Of a stretch of 64,000 bases of DNA, positions 24,049 to 32,489 are shown piece after piece. Under the pieces are notes generated by a model. The model did no database searches. It was not told where the DNA came from and saw nothing but the letters and a program-made list of their open reading frames with translations. The DNA is from Bacteroidales bacterium (GTDB taxonomy: Bacteria > Bacteroidota > Bacteroidia > Bacteroidales > Muribaculaceae). Each line of letters starts with the position of its first letter. The first letter of the stretch is position 1. The stretch is taken from assembly GCA_014800845.1 (NCBI GenBank), contig JAAVFJ010000003.1:1-64000 (forward strand), written 5' to 3'. The translations under genes were made by a program, and so were the position numbers.

Positions 24049-24090
24049 ACTTTTTTGCCAATTATTTTGTGTCTCGCCCTGAAAAGAAAT

Positions 24091-24121
24091 TTTCATGTGT
24101 GGGAAAGTTTTTGTAACTTTG
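24091..24121 (+). promoter_or_regulatory. Promoter of DUF3467-cysS operon
   Basis: TTTC (24091-24094), 19 nt and TAACTTTG (24114-24121) form a good Bacteroidota promoter with one change in the -33 box. The leader to the ATG at 24169 is ~42 nt. Confidence 0.65.
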
Positions 24122-24168
24122 TGGTCCTCTCCCGAAGTGAATTTATTAACGAAAAAAACTTTACCACA

Positions 24169-24474
24169 ATGGAAAATAACGCAAACAAAGAGAACAAGAA
24201 CCAGCTTCAGATTCAGCTCAAGCCCGAAGTGGCCGACGGCAAGTATTCAAACCTCGCAATGATTGGCCACGGTCCCAACGAGTTCCTCATCGACTTCATC
24301 TTCGCAGCCCCCGGCATGCCTCAGGCACCCGTAGTGAGCCGCATCATCATGACTCCCGAAAACGCAAAGCAGCTGATGTATGCCCTCACCGATAATGTGC
24401 AGAAGTATGAGGCTAACTTCGGCGAAATCAAGCAGAAACGTGCTGCTCAGGGCCCCAAGTTCAGCAACAACTGA
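24169..24474 (+). CDS. DUF3467 family protein
   Basis: The 101-residue protein from [10 protein letters not shown] contains the DUF3467 core: [65 protein letters not shown]3467 proteins are small and widespread in Bacteroidota; their function is unknown. The ORF track starts at 24025, but that extension spans the promoter, so the ATG at 24169 is used. Its stop overlaps the cysS ATG by one base (TGATGG), indicating coupled translation. Confidence 0.88.
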   Translation: MENNANKENKNQLQIQLKPEVADGKYSNLAMIGHGPNEFLIDFIFAAPGMPQAPVVSRIIMTPENAKQLMYALTDNVQKYEANFGEIKQKRAAQGPKFSNN

Positions 24475-25955
24475 TGGAAAACAATCTCTTGATATATAAC
24501 TCTCTCTCCCGTCAGAAGGAGCTTTTCAAGCCCCTTCATGAGGGGAGAGTGGGTATGTATGTATGCGGTCCCACTGTCTACGGCGATGCGCACCTCGGGC
24601 ATGCCCGTCCGGCCATCACCTTCGACATCCTGTTCCGCTATCTCACTCATCTCGGCTACAAGGTGCGCTATGTGCGTAACATCACCGATGTGGGCCACCT
24701 GGAGCACGATGCCGACGAGGGTGAGGATAAGATAGCCAAGAAGGCTCGACTGGAGCGTTTGGAACCCATGGAGGTGGTGCAGCGTTATCTCAATCGCTAT
24801 CACCACGATATGGAGGCGCTCAACGTGCTTTCCCCCTCTATCGAGCCTCATGCGTCAGGCCATATCATCGAGCAGATTGAATACATCAAGAAGATTCTTG
24901 ATGCCGGCTATGCCTACGAAAGCAAGGGCTCTGTCTACTTCGATGTGGAGAAATACAACCGCGACCACAACTACGGTGTGCTCTCAGGCCGCAACATCGA
25001 TGAGCTGGAGAGCAACACCCGCACGCTCGACGGTCAGGACGAGAAGCGCAATCCCTTTGACTTCGCTCTCTGGAAATGCGCATCGCCGGAGCACATCATG
25101 CACTGGCCCTCACCCTGGAGCGAGGGCTTTCCCGGCTGGCACCTGGAGTGCTCCACTATGGGTGAGAAGTATCTGGGCGAGACGTTTGATATTCATGGCG
25201 GCGGTCTGGACCTGCTTTTCCCCCACCATGAGTGCGAGATAGCTCAGAGCGTGGCCGCGCAGGGGCACCCCGCCGTGCGCTACTGGATGCACAACAATAT
25301 GATTACCATCGAGGGCAAGAAGATGGGTAAGAGCTACGGCAACTTCATCAATCTTGAAGAGTTCTTCACCGGCTCCCACCCCAAGCTGGAACAGGCTTAC
25401 TCCCCCATGGTGATCCGCTTCTTCATTCTGCAGGCTCACTACCGCAGCACTGTAGACTTCAGCAATGCTGCGCTGCAAGGTGCCGAGAAGGCGCTCCGCA
25501 AGCTCCTTGACGCTTACCGCCGTCTGCAAAGCCTGCAACCGGCTGACAAGAGCTCGGTGGAATTGCCTGATTTCGAAGCACTCTGCTATGAGGCTATGAA
25601 CGATGACCTCAATACTCCGCAGGTGATAGCTCAGCTGTTTGAGGCAAGCCGCATCATCAATGCCGCTTCGTCGGGCGACACCAAGCTCTCTGCCGCTGAC
25701 ATTGAGAAGCTGCGCAAGCTCTTCGACACATTCCTGATTGAATTGCTCGGTATTCGCGTGGAGGCCGCCGGCGGTGAAAACGCTGCCGATTCGCTCAAGC
25801 CTTATGCCGAAGCGGTGGATCTGCTTATGGAGATTCGCGCCAACGCCAAAAATGCCAAGGACTGGGCTACTTCCGACCTTATCCGTGACCGCCTCGCCGC
25901 CATAGGCTTCAATGTGAAGGACACGAAGAATGGTGTGGAGTGGTCTGTGAAATAA
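24474..25955 (+). CDS. cysS: Cysteinyl-tRNA synthetase
   Basis: The class I aminoacyl-tRNA synthetase charges tRNA-Cys. The 493-residue product has [18 protein letters not shown] (the zinc-ligand Cys and the HIGH-type motif HLGH) and the zinc-site segment [10 protein letters not shown]...[14 protein letters not shown] is the KMSKS loop. A C-terminal DALR-like helical region follows ([24 protein letters not shown]). Length matches bacterial CysRS. It is second in the DUF3467-cysS-aroQ run. Confidence 0.96.
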   Translation: MENNLLIYNSLSRQKELFKPLHEGRVGMYVCGPTVYGDAHLGHARPAITFDILFRYLTHLGYKVRYVRNITDVGHLEHDADEGEDKIAKKARLERLEPMEVVQRYLNRYHHDMEALNVLSPSIEPHASGHIIEQIEYIKKILDAGYAYESKGSVYFDVEKYNRDHNYGVLSGRNIDELESNTRTLDGQDEKRNPFDFALWKCASPEHIMHWPSPWSEGFPGWHLECSTMGEKYLGETFDIHGGGLDLLFPHHECEIAQSVAAQGHPAVRYWMHNNMITIEGKKMGKSYGNFINLEEFFTGSHPKLEQAYSPMVIRFFILQAHYRSTVDFSNAALQGAEKALRKLLDAYRRLQSLQPADKSSVELPDFEALCYEAMNDDLNTPQVIAQLFEASRIINAASSGDTKLSAADIEKLRKLFDTFLIELLGIRVEAAGGENAADSLKPYAEAVDLLMEIRANAKNAKDWATSDLIRDRLAAIGFNVKDTKNGVEWSVK

Positions 25956-25968
25956 TTTTACGGACGCC

Positions 25969-26412
25969 ATGAAGATTCTTATAATCAATGGTCCGAACCT
26001 CAATTTGTTAGGCCAACGACAACCGCACATCTACGGGCGCGAGTCGTGGGCCTCTTATTATGATTTGCTCTGCCAGTGCATGAGCCGCGCCACGCTGAGC
26101 TGCATGCAGAGCAATTCTGAGGGTGAGATTATCGACGCGCTTCACAGCGCTGCCTATGGAACTGATCTGGAGCGTGTGGATGGCGTGGTGCTCAATGCCG
26201 GCGCCTACACGCATTATTCCTACGCTATAGCCGATGCCATCGAGGCGCTGGACATCCCGGTCATAGAGGTGCATATCTCGCAGCCGGCTGCCCGCGAGGA
26301 GTTTCGCCGCAAGTCGGTGATAGCTCCGGTCTGCAAGGCCTCGGTAAGCGGCTTCGGGCTGGATTCCTATTTCCTGGCCATAGAGGGGCTGCTGCGCAAT
26401 TATCAGCGATAA
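25969..26412 (+). CDS. aroQ: Type II 3-dehydroquinate dehydratase
   Basis: The enzyme dehydrates 3-dehydroquinate in the shikimate pathway as a dodecamer. The 147-residue product shows KILIINGPNLNLLGQRQPHIYG (catalytic Tyr), QSNSEGEIIDALH, VVLNAGAYTHYSYAIADAI and IPVIEVHISQP..REEFRRKS (catalytic His). Length is typical for AroQ. It lies 13 bp after cysS and is probably co-transcribed. Confidence 0.95.
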   Translation: MKILIINGPNLNLLGQRQPHIYGRESWASYYDLLCQCMSRATLSCMQSNSEGEIIDALHSAAYGTDLERVDGVVLNAGAYTHYSYAIADAIEALDIPVIEVHISQPAAREEFRRKSVIAPVCKASVSGFGLDSYFLAIEGLLRNYQR

Positions 26413-26454
26413 ATTTCTCGGACGCATTACTATACCTGTTTCATTATCAGCTTC

Positions 26455-27084
26455 ATGACTATAGATGAATACATAGACAGCCACATTTCCCCGGCGCCGG
26501 AGCCGCTGCGGAAAGTAGGGCGGCGCACTCAGCTTGAGCTGCTAAACCCGCGCATGTGCTCGGGGCATCTGCAGGGGAGGTTGCTCACCATGCTCACCAC
26601 TCTCAAGCAGCCGCGTGTGGCCGTGGAGTTAGGCACGTATGCCGCTTACTCCACACTGTGCATAGCCGAGGGTATGCCTGCTGACGGGCATCTCTATTCG
26701 CTTGAGGTGAACGATGAGCTTGAGGATTTCATCAAAGAGTCGTTGGCCGGTTCGCCGCATGGAAGCAAGGTGAGCGTGCACTTCGGGCCTGCGCTCAGCC
26801 TGCTTGAGACGGTAGCTCCCGGTCAGTGTTTCGATTTGGCTTTTATGGACGCCAATAAACGCGAGTACCCGGCTTATTATGAAGCGCTTAGGCGGCGAAT
26901 GAATCTGGGCGGACTGATTATAGCCGACAACACTCTGTGGGATGGCCACGTGGTGGAGCCTGACAATCATGACGCTCAGACCGAGGGCATCAGGCGCTTC
27001 AACGATATGGTGGCCGCTGATCCCGGTGTGGAAAAGGTGATTCTGCCTATGCGCGACGGGCTGACGCTGATTTACATAAAATAG
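26455..27084 (+). CDS. SAM-dependent O-methyltransferase (COMT-like)
   Basis: The 209-residue class I methyltransferase belongs to the O-methyltransferase family 3: VAVELGTYAAYSTLCIAEG (AdoMet motif I), LYSLEVNDELEDF, CFDLAFMDANKREYPAYYEAL (metal-binding DANK region) and GGLIIADNTLWDGHVVEP, where the TLWDG segment is diagnostic. Substrates in this family include catechols and tRNA (TrmR in B. subtilis). No partner in the window specifies it. It is 42 bp after aroQ. Confidence 0.9.
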   Translation: MTIDEYIDSHISPAPEPLRKVGRRTQLELLNPRMCSGHLQGRLLTMLTTLKQPRVAVELGTYAAYSTLCIAEGMPADGHLYSLEVNDELEDFIKESLAGSPHGSKVSVHFGPALSLLETVAPGQCFDLAFMDANKREYPAYYEALRRRMNLGGLIIADNTLWDGHVVEPDNHDAQTEGIRRFNDMVAADPGVEKVILPMRDGLTLIYIK

Positions 27085-27174
27085 CTCCTCACCGCCAATC
27101 CTTACAAGGATTAATTCACCTCTTCGGGAACACTTAGCCCTGCATGGGCGTTACTACTCTAAACGATAGAAATT

Positions 27175-27531
27175 ATGGAAAACAAAAGAATAGCAAAAAT
27201 ACAGCGCATGCTGCAGAAGGAACTCAGCGAAATCTTCCGTCGCCAGACTGCCGCCCTCGGTGGCGTTATGGTTAGCGTAAGCGCCGTGAAGGTGAGTCCC
27301 GACTTGAGCATCGCGCGCGTGTACCTGAGTATCTTCCCCTCGCAGCGCGCCGCTGAGATTCTTGAAAACATAAAGGCTCAGCACAAGACCGTGCGCTACG
27401 AGCTTGCATCGAGAGTGAAGGAGATTCTGCGCAAATGCCCGGATCTGAACTTTTATCTTGATGATTCACTGGATTATATTGAAAACATCGACCGCCTTCT
27501 GGCGTCAGATAAACCCGCAGAAGAAGCATAG
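27175..27531 (+). CDS. rbfA: Ribosome-binding factor A
   Basis: RbfA assists maturation of the 30S subunit, acting at helix 1 of 16S rRNA. The 118-residue product has the KH-like fold pattern: IQRMLQKELSEIFRRQ, MVSVSAVKVSPDLSIARVYLSIFP, LKR-type helix ILENIKAQHKTVRYELASRVK and RKCPDLNFYLDDSLDYIENIDRLL. Family length is matched. It lies 90 bp after the methyltransferase and 8 bp before the permease gene. Confidence 0.93.
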   Translation: MENKRIAKIQRMLQKELSEIFRRQTAALGGVMVSVSAVKVSPDLSIARVYLSIFPSQRAAEILENIKAQHKTVRYELASRVKEILRKCPDLNFYLDDSLDYIENIDRLLASDKPAEEA

Positions 27532-27539
27532 CACATCTG

Positions 27540-28898
27540 TTGGCGGCGAAGTTGGCAGCGCGCTACCTCTTCGCCCGCAAATCACATAGCGCAGTCAGCA
27601 TCATTGCCATCATCAGTGTGTGCGGGGTAGCCCTCGCAACGATGGCGATAGTCTGCGTACTGTCTGTATTCAACGGCTTCAGAAGCATAATCTCTGACCG
27701 CGATGCCCGGATTCTTCCTGACCTGGCTATAACAGCCGCCACAGGGTCCGTAATCAGCAACGCCGATTCACTCACCGATATTATCAGCGGAGTGGAGGGC
27801 GTGGAGATAGCATCGCCTGTGATCGAAGACAATGCGGTAGCTTACCGCGGAGGCCTTCAGCTCCCTGTGAGGATTCTCGGCGTTCAGCCGGAGGCTTACA
27901 GAAAAATCACCGGCATAACCGGTATGCTGAAAAATGGCGGTCGCTTCATAGCCGCTCCTCAGGGTGCCGATGAATCGGCTGCTCCCGATGAGATTGAAGC
28001 CGCCTCCGGCACTTTCAGCGAAGATGCACTCTTTATGGATTCCGGCGCAGAGGTGTCCGAAGCTCCGGAACCGGCCACCGTGACCGAGAGCGTGCTCACC
28101 ACCGGCGCTGCCGCCAGACTCGGATATTCCGCGGCGTTGTTGCCGGAGGAGCTTGAAGTCGAGGGGGTTATGATTTATATGCCGCGGCGCACAGCCACCG
28201 TGATAAGCGAGAGTAACCCGGCTGCCTCCTTTATGCTCGATTCGCTGGCAGTGACCGGCGTGGTGGAGTCGGGGCAGAATGACTTCGATGCCAACACGGT
28301 GATAATAGATATCGACGAGGCGCGAGAGCTTCTGGAATATAACCGCGAGGCTTCGGCCATCTATGTGAAGACTTCCGGCTCTGAGGCTAAAGTGGCTGAG
28401 GCCGTAGGGAAAGCACTGGGCTCCGGCTTTGTGGTGAAGGATCGGCTGACGCAGCAGACACTGCATCTGCGCATGATTTCCATAGAGAAGTGGATTACGT
28501 TTCTGCTGCTGAGCTTTATCCTCCTGATAGCTTCGTTTAATGTAATCAGCACCATCTCTATGCTGATAGTGGACAAGCGAAAGGATATCAACACCCTCTC
28601 GCGCATAGGAGCTTCCAAGGGGCTTATCAGCGAGATTTTCTGTTGGGAGAGTGCGTATGTCTGCATAGCCGGCACGGTCGGCGGCATGATTCTCGGCGTG
28701 GTTCTCTGCTTGATTCAGAAGCATTTCGGCCTGATTGGCATAGGGGGTGACCCCGATTTGCTGATGGTCACAACCTATCCCGTGGAGGTGAAGCTTAGCG
28801 ATTTGCTTATAGTGCTCTTGCCCTCAGTGGTGATTGCTATAATAACGGCGCTTGTAGCATCAGGCTTTGCACGACGCCAACTTACGGTTAATTCTTAA
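27540..28898 (+). CDS. LolE/FtsX-type ABC transporter permease
   Basis: The 452-residue inner-membrane protein starts LAARYLFARKSHSAVSIIAIISVCGVALATMAIVCVLSVFNGF, the N-terminal helix of lipoprotein-releasing (LolC/E) permeases. A large periplasmic domain follows. Three C-terminal FtsX helices end it: WITFLLLSFILLIASFNVISTISMLI, AGTVGGMILGVVLCLIQKHFG and DLLIVLLPSVVIAIITALVASGFA. The start is TTG at 27540; the next in-frame ATG would delete half of helix 1. It may move lipoproteins to the outer membrane; the ATPase is not in this window. Confidence 0.85.
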   Translation: MAAKLAARYLFARKSHSAVSIIAIISVCGVALATMAIVCVLSVFNGFRSIISDRDARILPDLAITAATGSVISNADSLTDIISGVEGVEIASPVIEDNAVAYRGGLQLPVRILGVQPEAYRKITGITGMLKNGGRFIAAPQGADESAAPDEIEAASGTFSEDALFMDSGAEVSEAPEPATVTESVLTTGAAARLGYSAALLPEELEVEGVMIYMPRRTATVISESNPAASFMLDSLAVTGVVESGQNDFDANTVIIDIDEARELLEYNREASAIYVKTSGSEAKVAEAVGKALGSGFVVKDRLTQQTLHLRMISIEKWITFLLLSFILLIASFNVISTISMLIVDKRKDINTLSRIGASKGLISEIFCWESAYVCIAGTVGGMILGVVLCLIQKHFGLIGIGGDPDLLMVTTYPVEVKLSDLLIVLLPSVVIAIITALVASGFARRQLTVNS

Positions 28899-28925
28899 TC
28901 TTTAATCTTTTAAAACTATATTGTT

Positions 28926-29396
28926 ATGAAAAAAGTAATTTATTCTGTAGCTATTGTATCAGCTATGCTCATGGCTTCCTGCGGAAGCAAGGATAAGGCT
29001 CAGGACACCGCTAATGTGGAGGTTGCTGAGGTAGTGGAAGGAACTATTGTAGAAGAGGGTAATGATGCCGCTGACGCAATGAGCGATGCCGCCGACGCAA
29101 TGAGCGATGCGGCCGGCGATGTTCAGTCAGCTGCGGAAGATGCCGGTGACGCGGCAAAAGCTGCCGGTGCAGAAGCAGCTGCCAAAGGTAACGCTGTAGT
29201 AGATGAGGCAAAGGCCGCCGGTCAGAAGGCTGTAGACGATGCAAAGGCTGCCGGTCAGAAAGCTGTAGACAATGCTAAGGCTGCCGGTCAGAAAGCTGTA
29301 GATAATGCTAAAGCTGCGGGTCAGAAGGCTGTGGATAATGCAAAGTCCAGGGCTGCTTCAGCTTTGGAAAAGGGTGCTAATGCTCTCGGCAAGTAA
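28926..29396 (+). CDS. Repeat-rich lipoprotein
   Basis: The 156-residue product has a lipobox signal peptide (VSAMLMASCGSK). The mature part has Ala/Asp-rich heptad-like repeats (DAADAMSDAADAMSDAAGD) and then four copies of an 11-residue unit KAAGQKAVDNA, predicted to form long amphipathic helices, as in apolipoprotein/LEA-type proteins. No enzymatic domain is present. It lies 27 bp after the permease gene and is ended by a strong terminator. It is likely a periplasmic-facing, abundant membrane-surface lipoprotein. Confidence 0.8.
   Translation: MKKVIYSVAIVSAMLMASCGSKDKAQDTANVEVAEVVEGTIVEEGNDAADAMSDAADAMSDAAGDVQSAAEDAGDAAKAAGAEAAAKGNAVVDEAKAAGQKAVDDAKAAGQKAVDNAKAAGQKAVDNAKAAGQKAVDNAKSRAASALEKGANALGK
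29208..29339 (+). repeat. Four tandem 33-bp repeats
   Basis: Four direct units, each a variant of GCAAAGGCTGCCGGTCAGAA plus 13 bases, encode KAAGQKAVDNA. They differ at synonymous sites and one Asp/Asn codon, so the array can change length by slippage or recombination. Confidence 0.9.
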
Positions 29397-29420
29397 AATC
29401 AGAACTTATAGAAAAATAGA

Positions 29421-29457
29421 AAGCGCGAATCGGGACTCCCGGTTGGCGCTTATTTTC
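29421..29457 (+). terminator. Terminator after repeat lipoprotein
   Basis: AAGCGC-G-AATCGGG pairs with CCCGGTT-G-GCGCTT around a short ACT loop with one G-G mismatch; TATTTTCTT follows. It separates the gene from the convergent HAD gene. Confidence 0.75.
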
Positions 29458-29474
29458 TTGTGTGTGGTTGGGGG

Positions 29475-30347
29475 CTAAATAGTGTGTCGGCGAATGAAGT
29501 CGGCCACTGCCGGAGTGTCGTTGGAGGCAATCACTTCGCTGGCTATCTCTTTCAATTCATCCACGGCATTGCCCATAGCAATCCCCACGTCGGCCAGACG
29601 GAAGAGGGGGATGTCGTTGACATTATCTCCGAAAGCCACAATGCGCCCGGCGCCTATCTGCGAGGCTATGTCCTCCACAGCCGCGGCCTTATTGGCAGTA
29701 GGGGAGAACATCTCCAGCTGCCCCCAGTCGTCGCCGAAATTGTCGTGATAGCAGAGGGGGGTCACCGGAGTCTTTTCCCGGATAATATCGTCATACACAG
29801 CCTTGGCACGGAGCCAGGGCTGCACGCTGTAGAGCAGCAGAGTGTTGTCAAGATTTGCCGGGAGAGGCGATTCGCCGCAGGGGGGCACAATGAAGCGCTT
29901 CACTCCGGTGTGGGCGCGCTGAGATATGAAGCCCTTCTCCAGCTCATTGAGCTCCCCTATGTGGTAGACTTTGAGCATGTCGTCGGCAAAGGTGTAGATG
30001 AAAGTGCCGGTGTCATGCTTGCGATAGAGCTTAACTAATCGGTCTGTCACCCCCGGGGGCATGAACTGCAGCCGAGAGAACCGGCGCTCGGAGAAATTAT
30101 AGAGGGCAGCTCCGGTCATTACCACCCCCGGCAGCCTTAGATTCACGTCGCGCATCAAGCCGATGAGGGTGGCGGGAGTGCGGGCCGTGGCGATTGTGAA
30201 GTGTGCTCCGGCCTCGATTGATTCGTTGAGGAGCCTGACTGATTCAGCTGAAACCTGCGAGGTGGGGTCAAGCAGAGTGCCGTCAAGGTCAGAAACGTAG
30301 AGCACCTTTGTCTTAAGCAGGTCGTGTGTGAATGTCGGCTTTTCCAT
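29475..30347 (-). CDS. HAD-superfamily phosphatase (Cof-type, IIB)
   Basis: The 290-residue hydrolase shows VLYVSDLDGTLLDP (HAD motif I, nucleophile DxD), FTIATARTPATL (motif II Thr region), a type C2 cap (~85-200) and VAFGDNVNDIPLFRLADVGIAMGNAVDELK (motif IV with GD..ND). Cof-type enzymes dephosphorylate sugar phosphates or cofactors such as FMN or PLP; specificity is not readable. It ends the psd-pssA-DUF4834 run, 7 bp after DUF4834. Confidence 0.9.
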   Translation of the reverse strand: MEKPTFTHDLLKTKVLYVSDLDGTLLDPTSQVSAESVRLLNESIEAGAHFTIATARTPATLIGLMRDVNLRLPGVVMTGAALYNFSERRFSRLQFMPPGVTDRLVKLYRKHDTGTFIYTFADDMLKVYHIGELNELEKGFISQRAHTGVKRFIVPPCGESPLPANLDNTLLLYSVQPWLRAKAVYDDIIREKTPVTPLCYHDNFGDDWGQLEMFSPTANKAAAVEDIASQIGAGRIVAFGDNVNDIPLFRLADVGIAMGNAVDELKEIASEVIASNDTPAVADFIRRHTI

Positions 30348-30354
30348 TGTTTCC

Positions 30355-30732
30355 TTATTTGATTTCGTGCCAGCGAATGTCGGTAACCTGAGTCTCCTTG
30401 TAGTGCACGTAGATGGGGGAGGCGGAGGTGTCGAGCCAGGGCTCTGTGCCGGTGAGTGTCAGTACGGTAAACTGCACATATTCGCCGTAGCCCTCCGGAA
30501 TAATTTTTCTTGAGGCTCGCTTGGAGGCTCGCCGGCGTTGTTCGCTCCGGGCTTTGTCAGATTGTTTTTTGTCTGAATAGGTCTTCTCCCTGAAATCATC
30601 GGGGTTTAGGCCCATGCTGCGGAACATCTGGTCCTGCATCTTTCTCTGCATCCTGCGCATGGCCCATTTGCCAATGCGGGGAGCAAGCAGCCATAAGCCC
30701 CAGGCTATGAGTAGTATCCAGACTAAAATCAT
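30355..30732 (-). CDS. DUF4834 family membrane protein
   Basis: The 125-residue product has one N-terminal helix (LVWILLIAWGLWLLAPRIG), a basic region (MRRMQRKMQDQ, SEQRRRASKRASRK) and a C-terminal part, KIIPEGYGEYVQFTVLTLTG, that fits DUF4834 of Bacteroidota. Function is unknown. It overlaps the pssA stop by one base, so coupling to phospholipid synthesis is likely. Confidence 0.75.
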   Translation of the reverse strand: MILVWILLIAWGLWLLAPRIGKWAMRRMQRKMQDQMFRSMGLNPDDFREKTYSDKKQSDKARSEQRRRASKRASRKIIPEGYGEYVQFTVLTLTGTEPWLDTSASPIYVHYKETQVTDIRWHEIK

Positions 30733-31433
30733 CAGATGTCAGTGCAAAAAAGGTTAGCTATGAAGGAGCTGATCACGTAGTAGCCTATGGTGTAATACAG
30801 GCCCTGCCAGCCGAAAATGCTTATGCAGACTATAGCTACGATTATCAGTGAGTAGCGAAGCAGGTTGCCCTTGGGAGCTAATGACTTGAACTTCAGTGAG
30901 TACATCTTCACGGGAGCTACCATGAGCAGCGCGATTGCCACAACGGAGCCTACGCCTGCATAAAGGTTGATTCCTGTGGGTGTGTAAGCTATCATGGCCG
31001 CCAGACCGATGCAGAAGAGTGCACAGGAGGGCACGGGGAGCCCCTTGAAGGTGGTGGCCTGCTCGGGGTCTATGTTGAAGCGGGCGAGTCTTAAGGCGGC
31101 CATCAGGGGGATGAGCGCGCAAGTGAAGCTTGCCCCAAAGGGTGCGCCTCCGGCTTCAAAGAGATTGAAGAGCAGCGCTGCGGGAGCTACGCCGAAGCTC
31201 ACGAGGTCAGAGAGGGAGTCGAGCTGCTTGCCGAGGTCGGAATAGGCATGCAGCAATCGGGCACACAAGCCGTCGCAGAAATCGGCCACGGCAGCCAGCA
31301 ATATGCAGTAGAAGCACATCAGATAGCCGGGTGTGGAGCCGAACATCTTCATGGGGTGGAAAGCACACAGCAGTGCTGTGAAGCCAAAGAGGAGGTTGAG
31401 AAGAGTAATGGTGTTTGGGATGTATTTCTTCAT
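30732..31433 (-). CDS. pssA: CDP-diacylglycerol-serine O-phosphatidyltransferase
   Basis: The enzyme makes phosphatidylserine from CDP-diacylglycerol and serine in the inner membrane. The 233-residue product has about seven helices. Its CDP-alcohol phosphatidyltransferase motif is DFCDGLCARLLHAYSDLGKQLDSLSDLVSFG, with D-G-x2-A-R and the two later Asp (G-x3-D-x3-D). Length matches the type II (B. subtilis-like) PssA. Psd, which decarboxylates its product to phosphatidylethanolamine, is the preceding gene. Confidence 0.94.
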   Translation of the reverse strand: MKKYIPNTITLLNLLFGFTALLCAFHPMKMFGSTPGYLMCFYCILLAAVADFCDGLCARLLHAYSDLGKQLDSLSDLVSFGVAPAALLFNLFEAGGAPFGASFTCALIPLMAALRLARFNIDPEQATTFKGLPVPSCALFCIGLAAMIAYTPTGINLYAGVGSVVAIALLMVAPVKMYSLKFKSLAPKGNLLRYSLIIVAIVCISIFGWQGLYYTIGYYVISSFIANLFCTDI

Positions 31434-31573
31434 AAATCTATCAAATGAGGAGTGGCCGGTGCCGCTTGGGTCTTAGGGCTCATTTAGTTAACGGCGGGGG
31501 ACTGAAAATGTTTTGCCGGCTGAGGGTAATCTGCAAGAACATTGCCCCTTTGTCGCAGTAGGTAGGGGCCGGA

Positions 31574-32242
31574 TTATTTCGCCGGTTTAAGTTTGGCCAG
31601 GGGAGTGAGGCCGCCGCGGGTAATCATGCCGGGCTCCAGGAGCACCTCGGCGTCTAAGGGCAGGTAGATATCCACACGCGAACCGAACTTGATGAAACCC
31701 AAGTGCTTGTCGATTGTAGCCTGATGGCCGCGGCGTGCATAGGTCACGATGCGGCGTGCCATAGCCCCGGCTACCTGGCGCACGGTTATTTTCTGTCCGT
31801 TGTCGCAAATTATGCCTATTGTGCTGCGCTCATTCTGCGTGCTCGCCTTGGGCAGATAGGCTGAGAGGAAGCGGCCGCGGTGATGCTTTACGTAATCCAC
31901 AGTGCCATCGACCGGATACCAGTTGGCGTGCACATTCAGAGGGCTCATAAACACACTCACCTGAATGGCTTCACCCTTGATGTATTCAGGTTCCTTCACG
32001 CGCTCTACACACACCACTTTGCCGTCGACAGAACTGATCACCATGTCCTTGTGCACCCCTTTGTAGTGGCGGCGCGGGCAGCGGAAGAAGTTGAACACGA
32101 ACCCATAAATCACTATAGATATAGCGCTGAGCACCCCCGGAATAATGTAGGGAGGGAAGAAGAGCCACACCACGATGTTGAGCATCAGCAGCATGCCAAA
32201 AAGGATTATGAGTATGTTGGTTCCTTCTCTGTGTATCTTCAT
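31574..32242 (-). CDS. psd: Phosphatidylserine decarboxylase proenzyme
   Basis: The enzyme forms phosphatidylethanolamine. The 222-residue product has an N-terminal hydrophobic hairpin (ILIILFGMLLMLNIVVWLFFPPYIIPGVLSAISIVIYGFVF), the catalytic core with VFMSPLNVHANWYPVDG, and GFIKFGSRVDIYLPLD. Its Gly-Ser bond is the self-cleavage site giving the pyruvoyl group. It is the short Psd form found in Bacteroidota. First gene of the psd-pssA-DUF4834-HAD operon. Confidence 0.94.
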   Translation of the reverse strand: MKIHREGTNILIILFGMLLMLNIVVWLFFPPYIIPGVLSAISIVIYGFVFNFFRCPRRHYKGVHKDMVISSVDGKVVCVERVKEPEYIKGEAIQVSVFMSPLNVHANWYPVDGTVDYVKHHRGRFLSAYLPKASTQNERSTIGIICDNGQKITVRQVAGAMARRIVTYARRGHQATIDKHLGFIKFGSRVDIYLPLDAEVLLEPGMITRGGLTPLAKLKPAK

Positions 32243-32304
32243 AAATTGAAGTCAAGCCTGATTCATGTGCCGAATCGTAGCGGACACAATCTGCTTTCAA
32301 ATTA

Positions 32305-32335
32305 CAAAATTAATTAAATTACTCGATATTGCAAA
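32305..32335 (-). promoter_or_regulatory. Promoter of psd operon
   Basis: On the minus strand TTTG (32332-32335), 19 nt and TAATTTTG (32305-32312) match the consensus exactly. It is divergent from the adjacent rightward promoter at 32351-32382. Confidence 0.8.
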
Positions 32336-32350
32336 GAACAGACCTATTTA

Positions 32351-32382
32351 TTTGTTGAATCTGCGGTTATTGATTAATTTTG
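32351..32382 (+). promoter_or_regulatory. Promoter of rluD-like-purE-ispG operon
   Basis: TTTG (32351-32354), 20 nt and TAATTTTG (32375-32382) match the consensus. The leader to the ATG at 32490 is ~100 nt and contains a TGCCCC/GGGGCA hairpin at 32411-32425. Confidence 0.8.
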
Positions 32383-32489
32383 CAGTATTAAATGGTGAAA
32401 ACGGGGTGCCCCCGAGGGGCATATTCCCTGCTTCGGAGCGCTTTTGCGAGTCCTGCAGTCGCTCCCCGTCACTTATAAAAATAGAAGAA

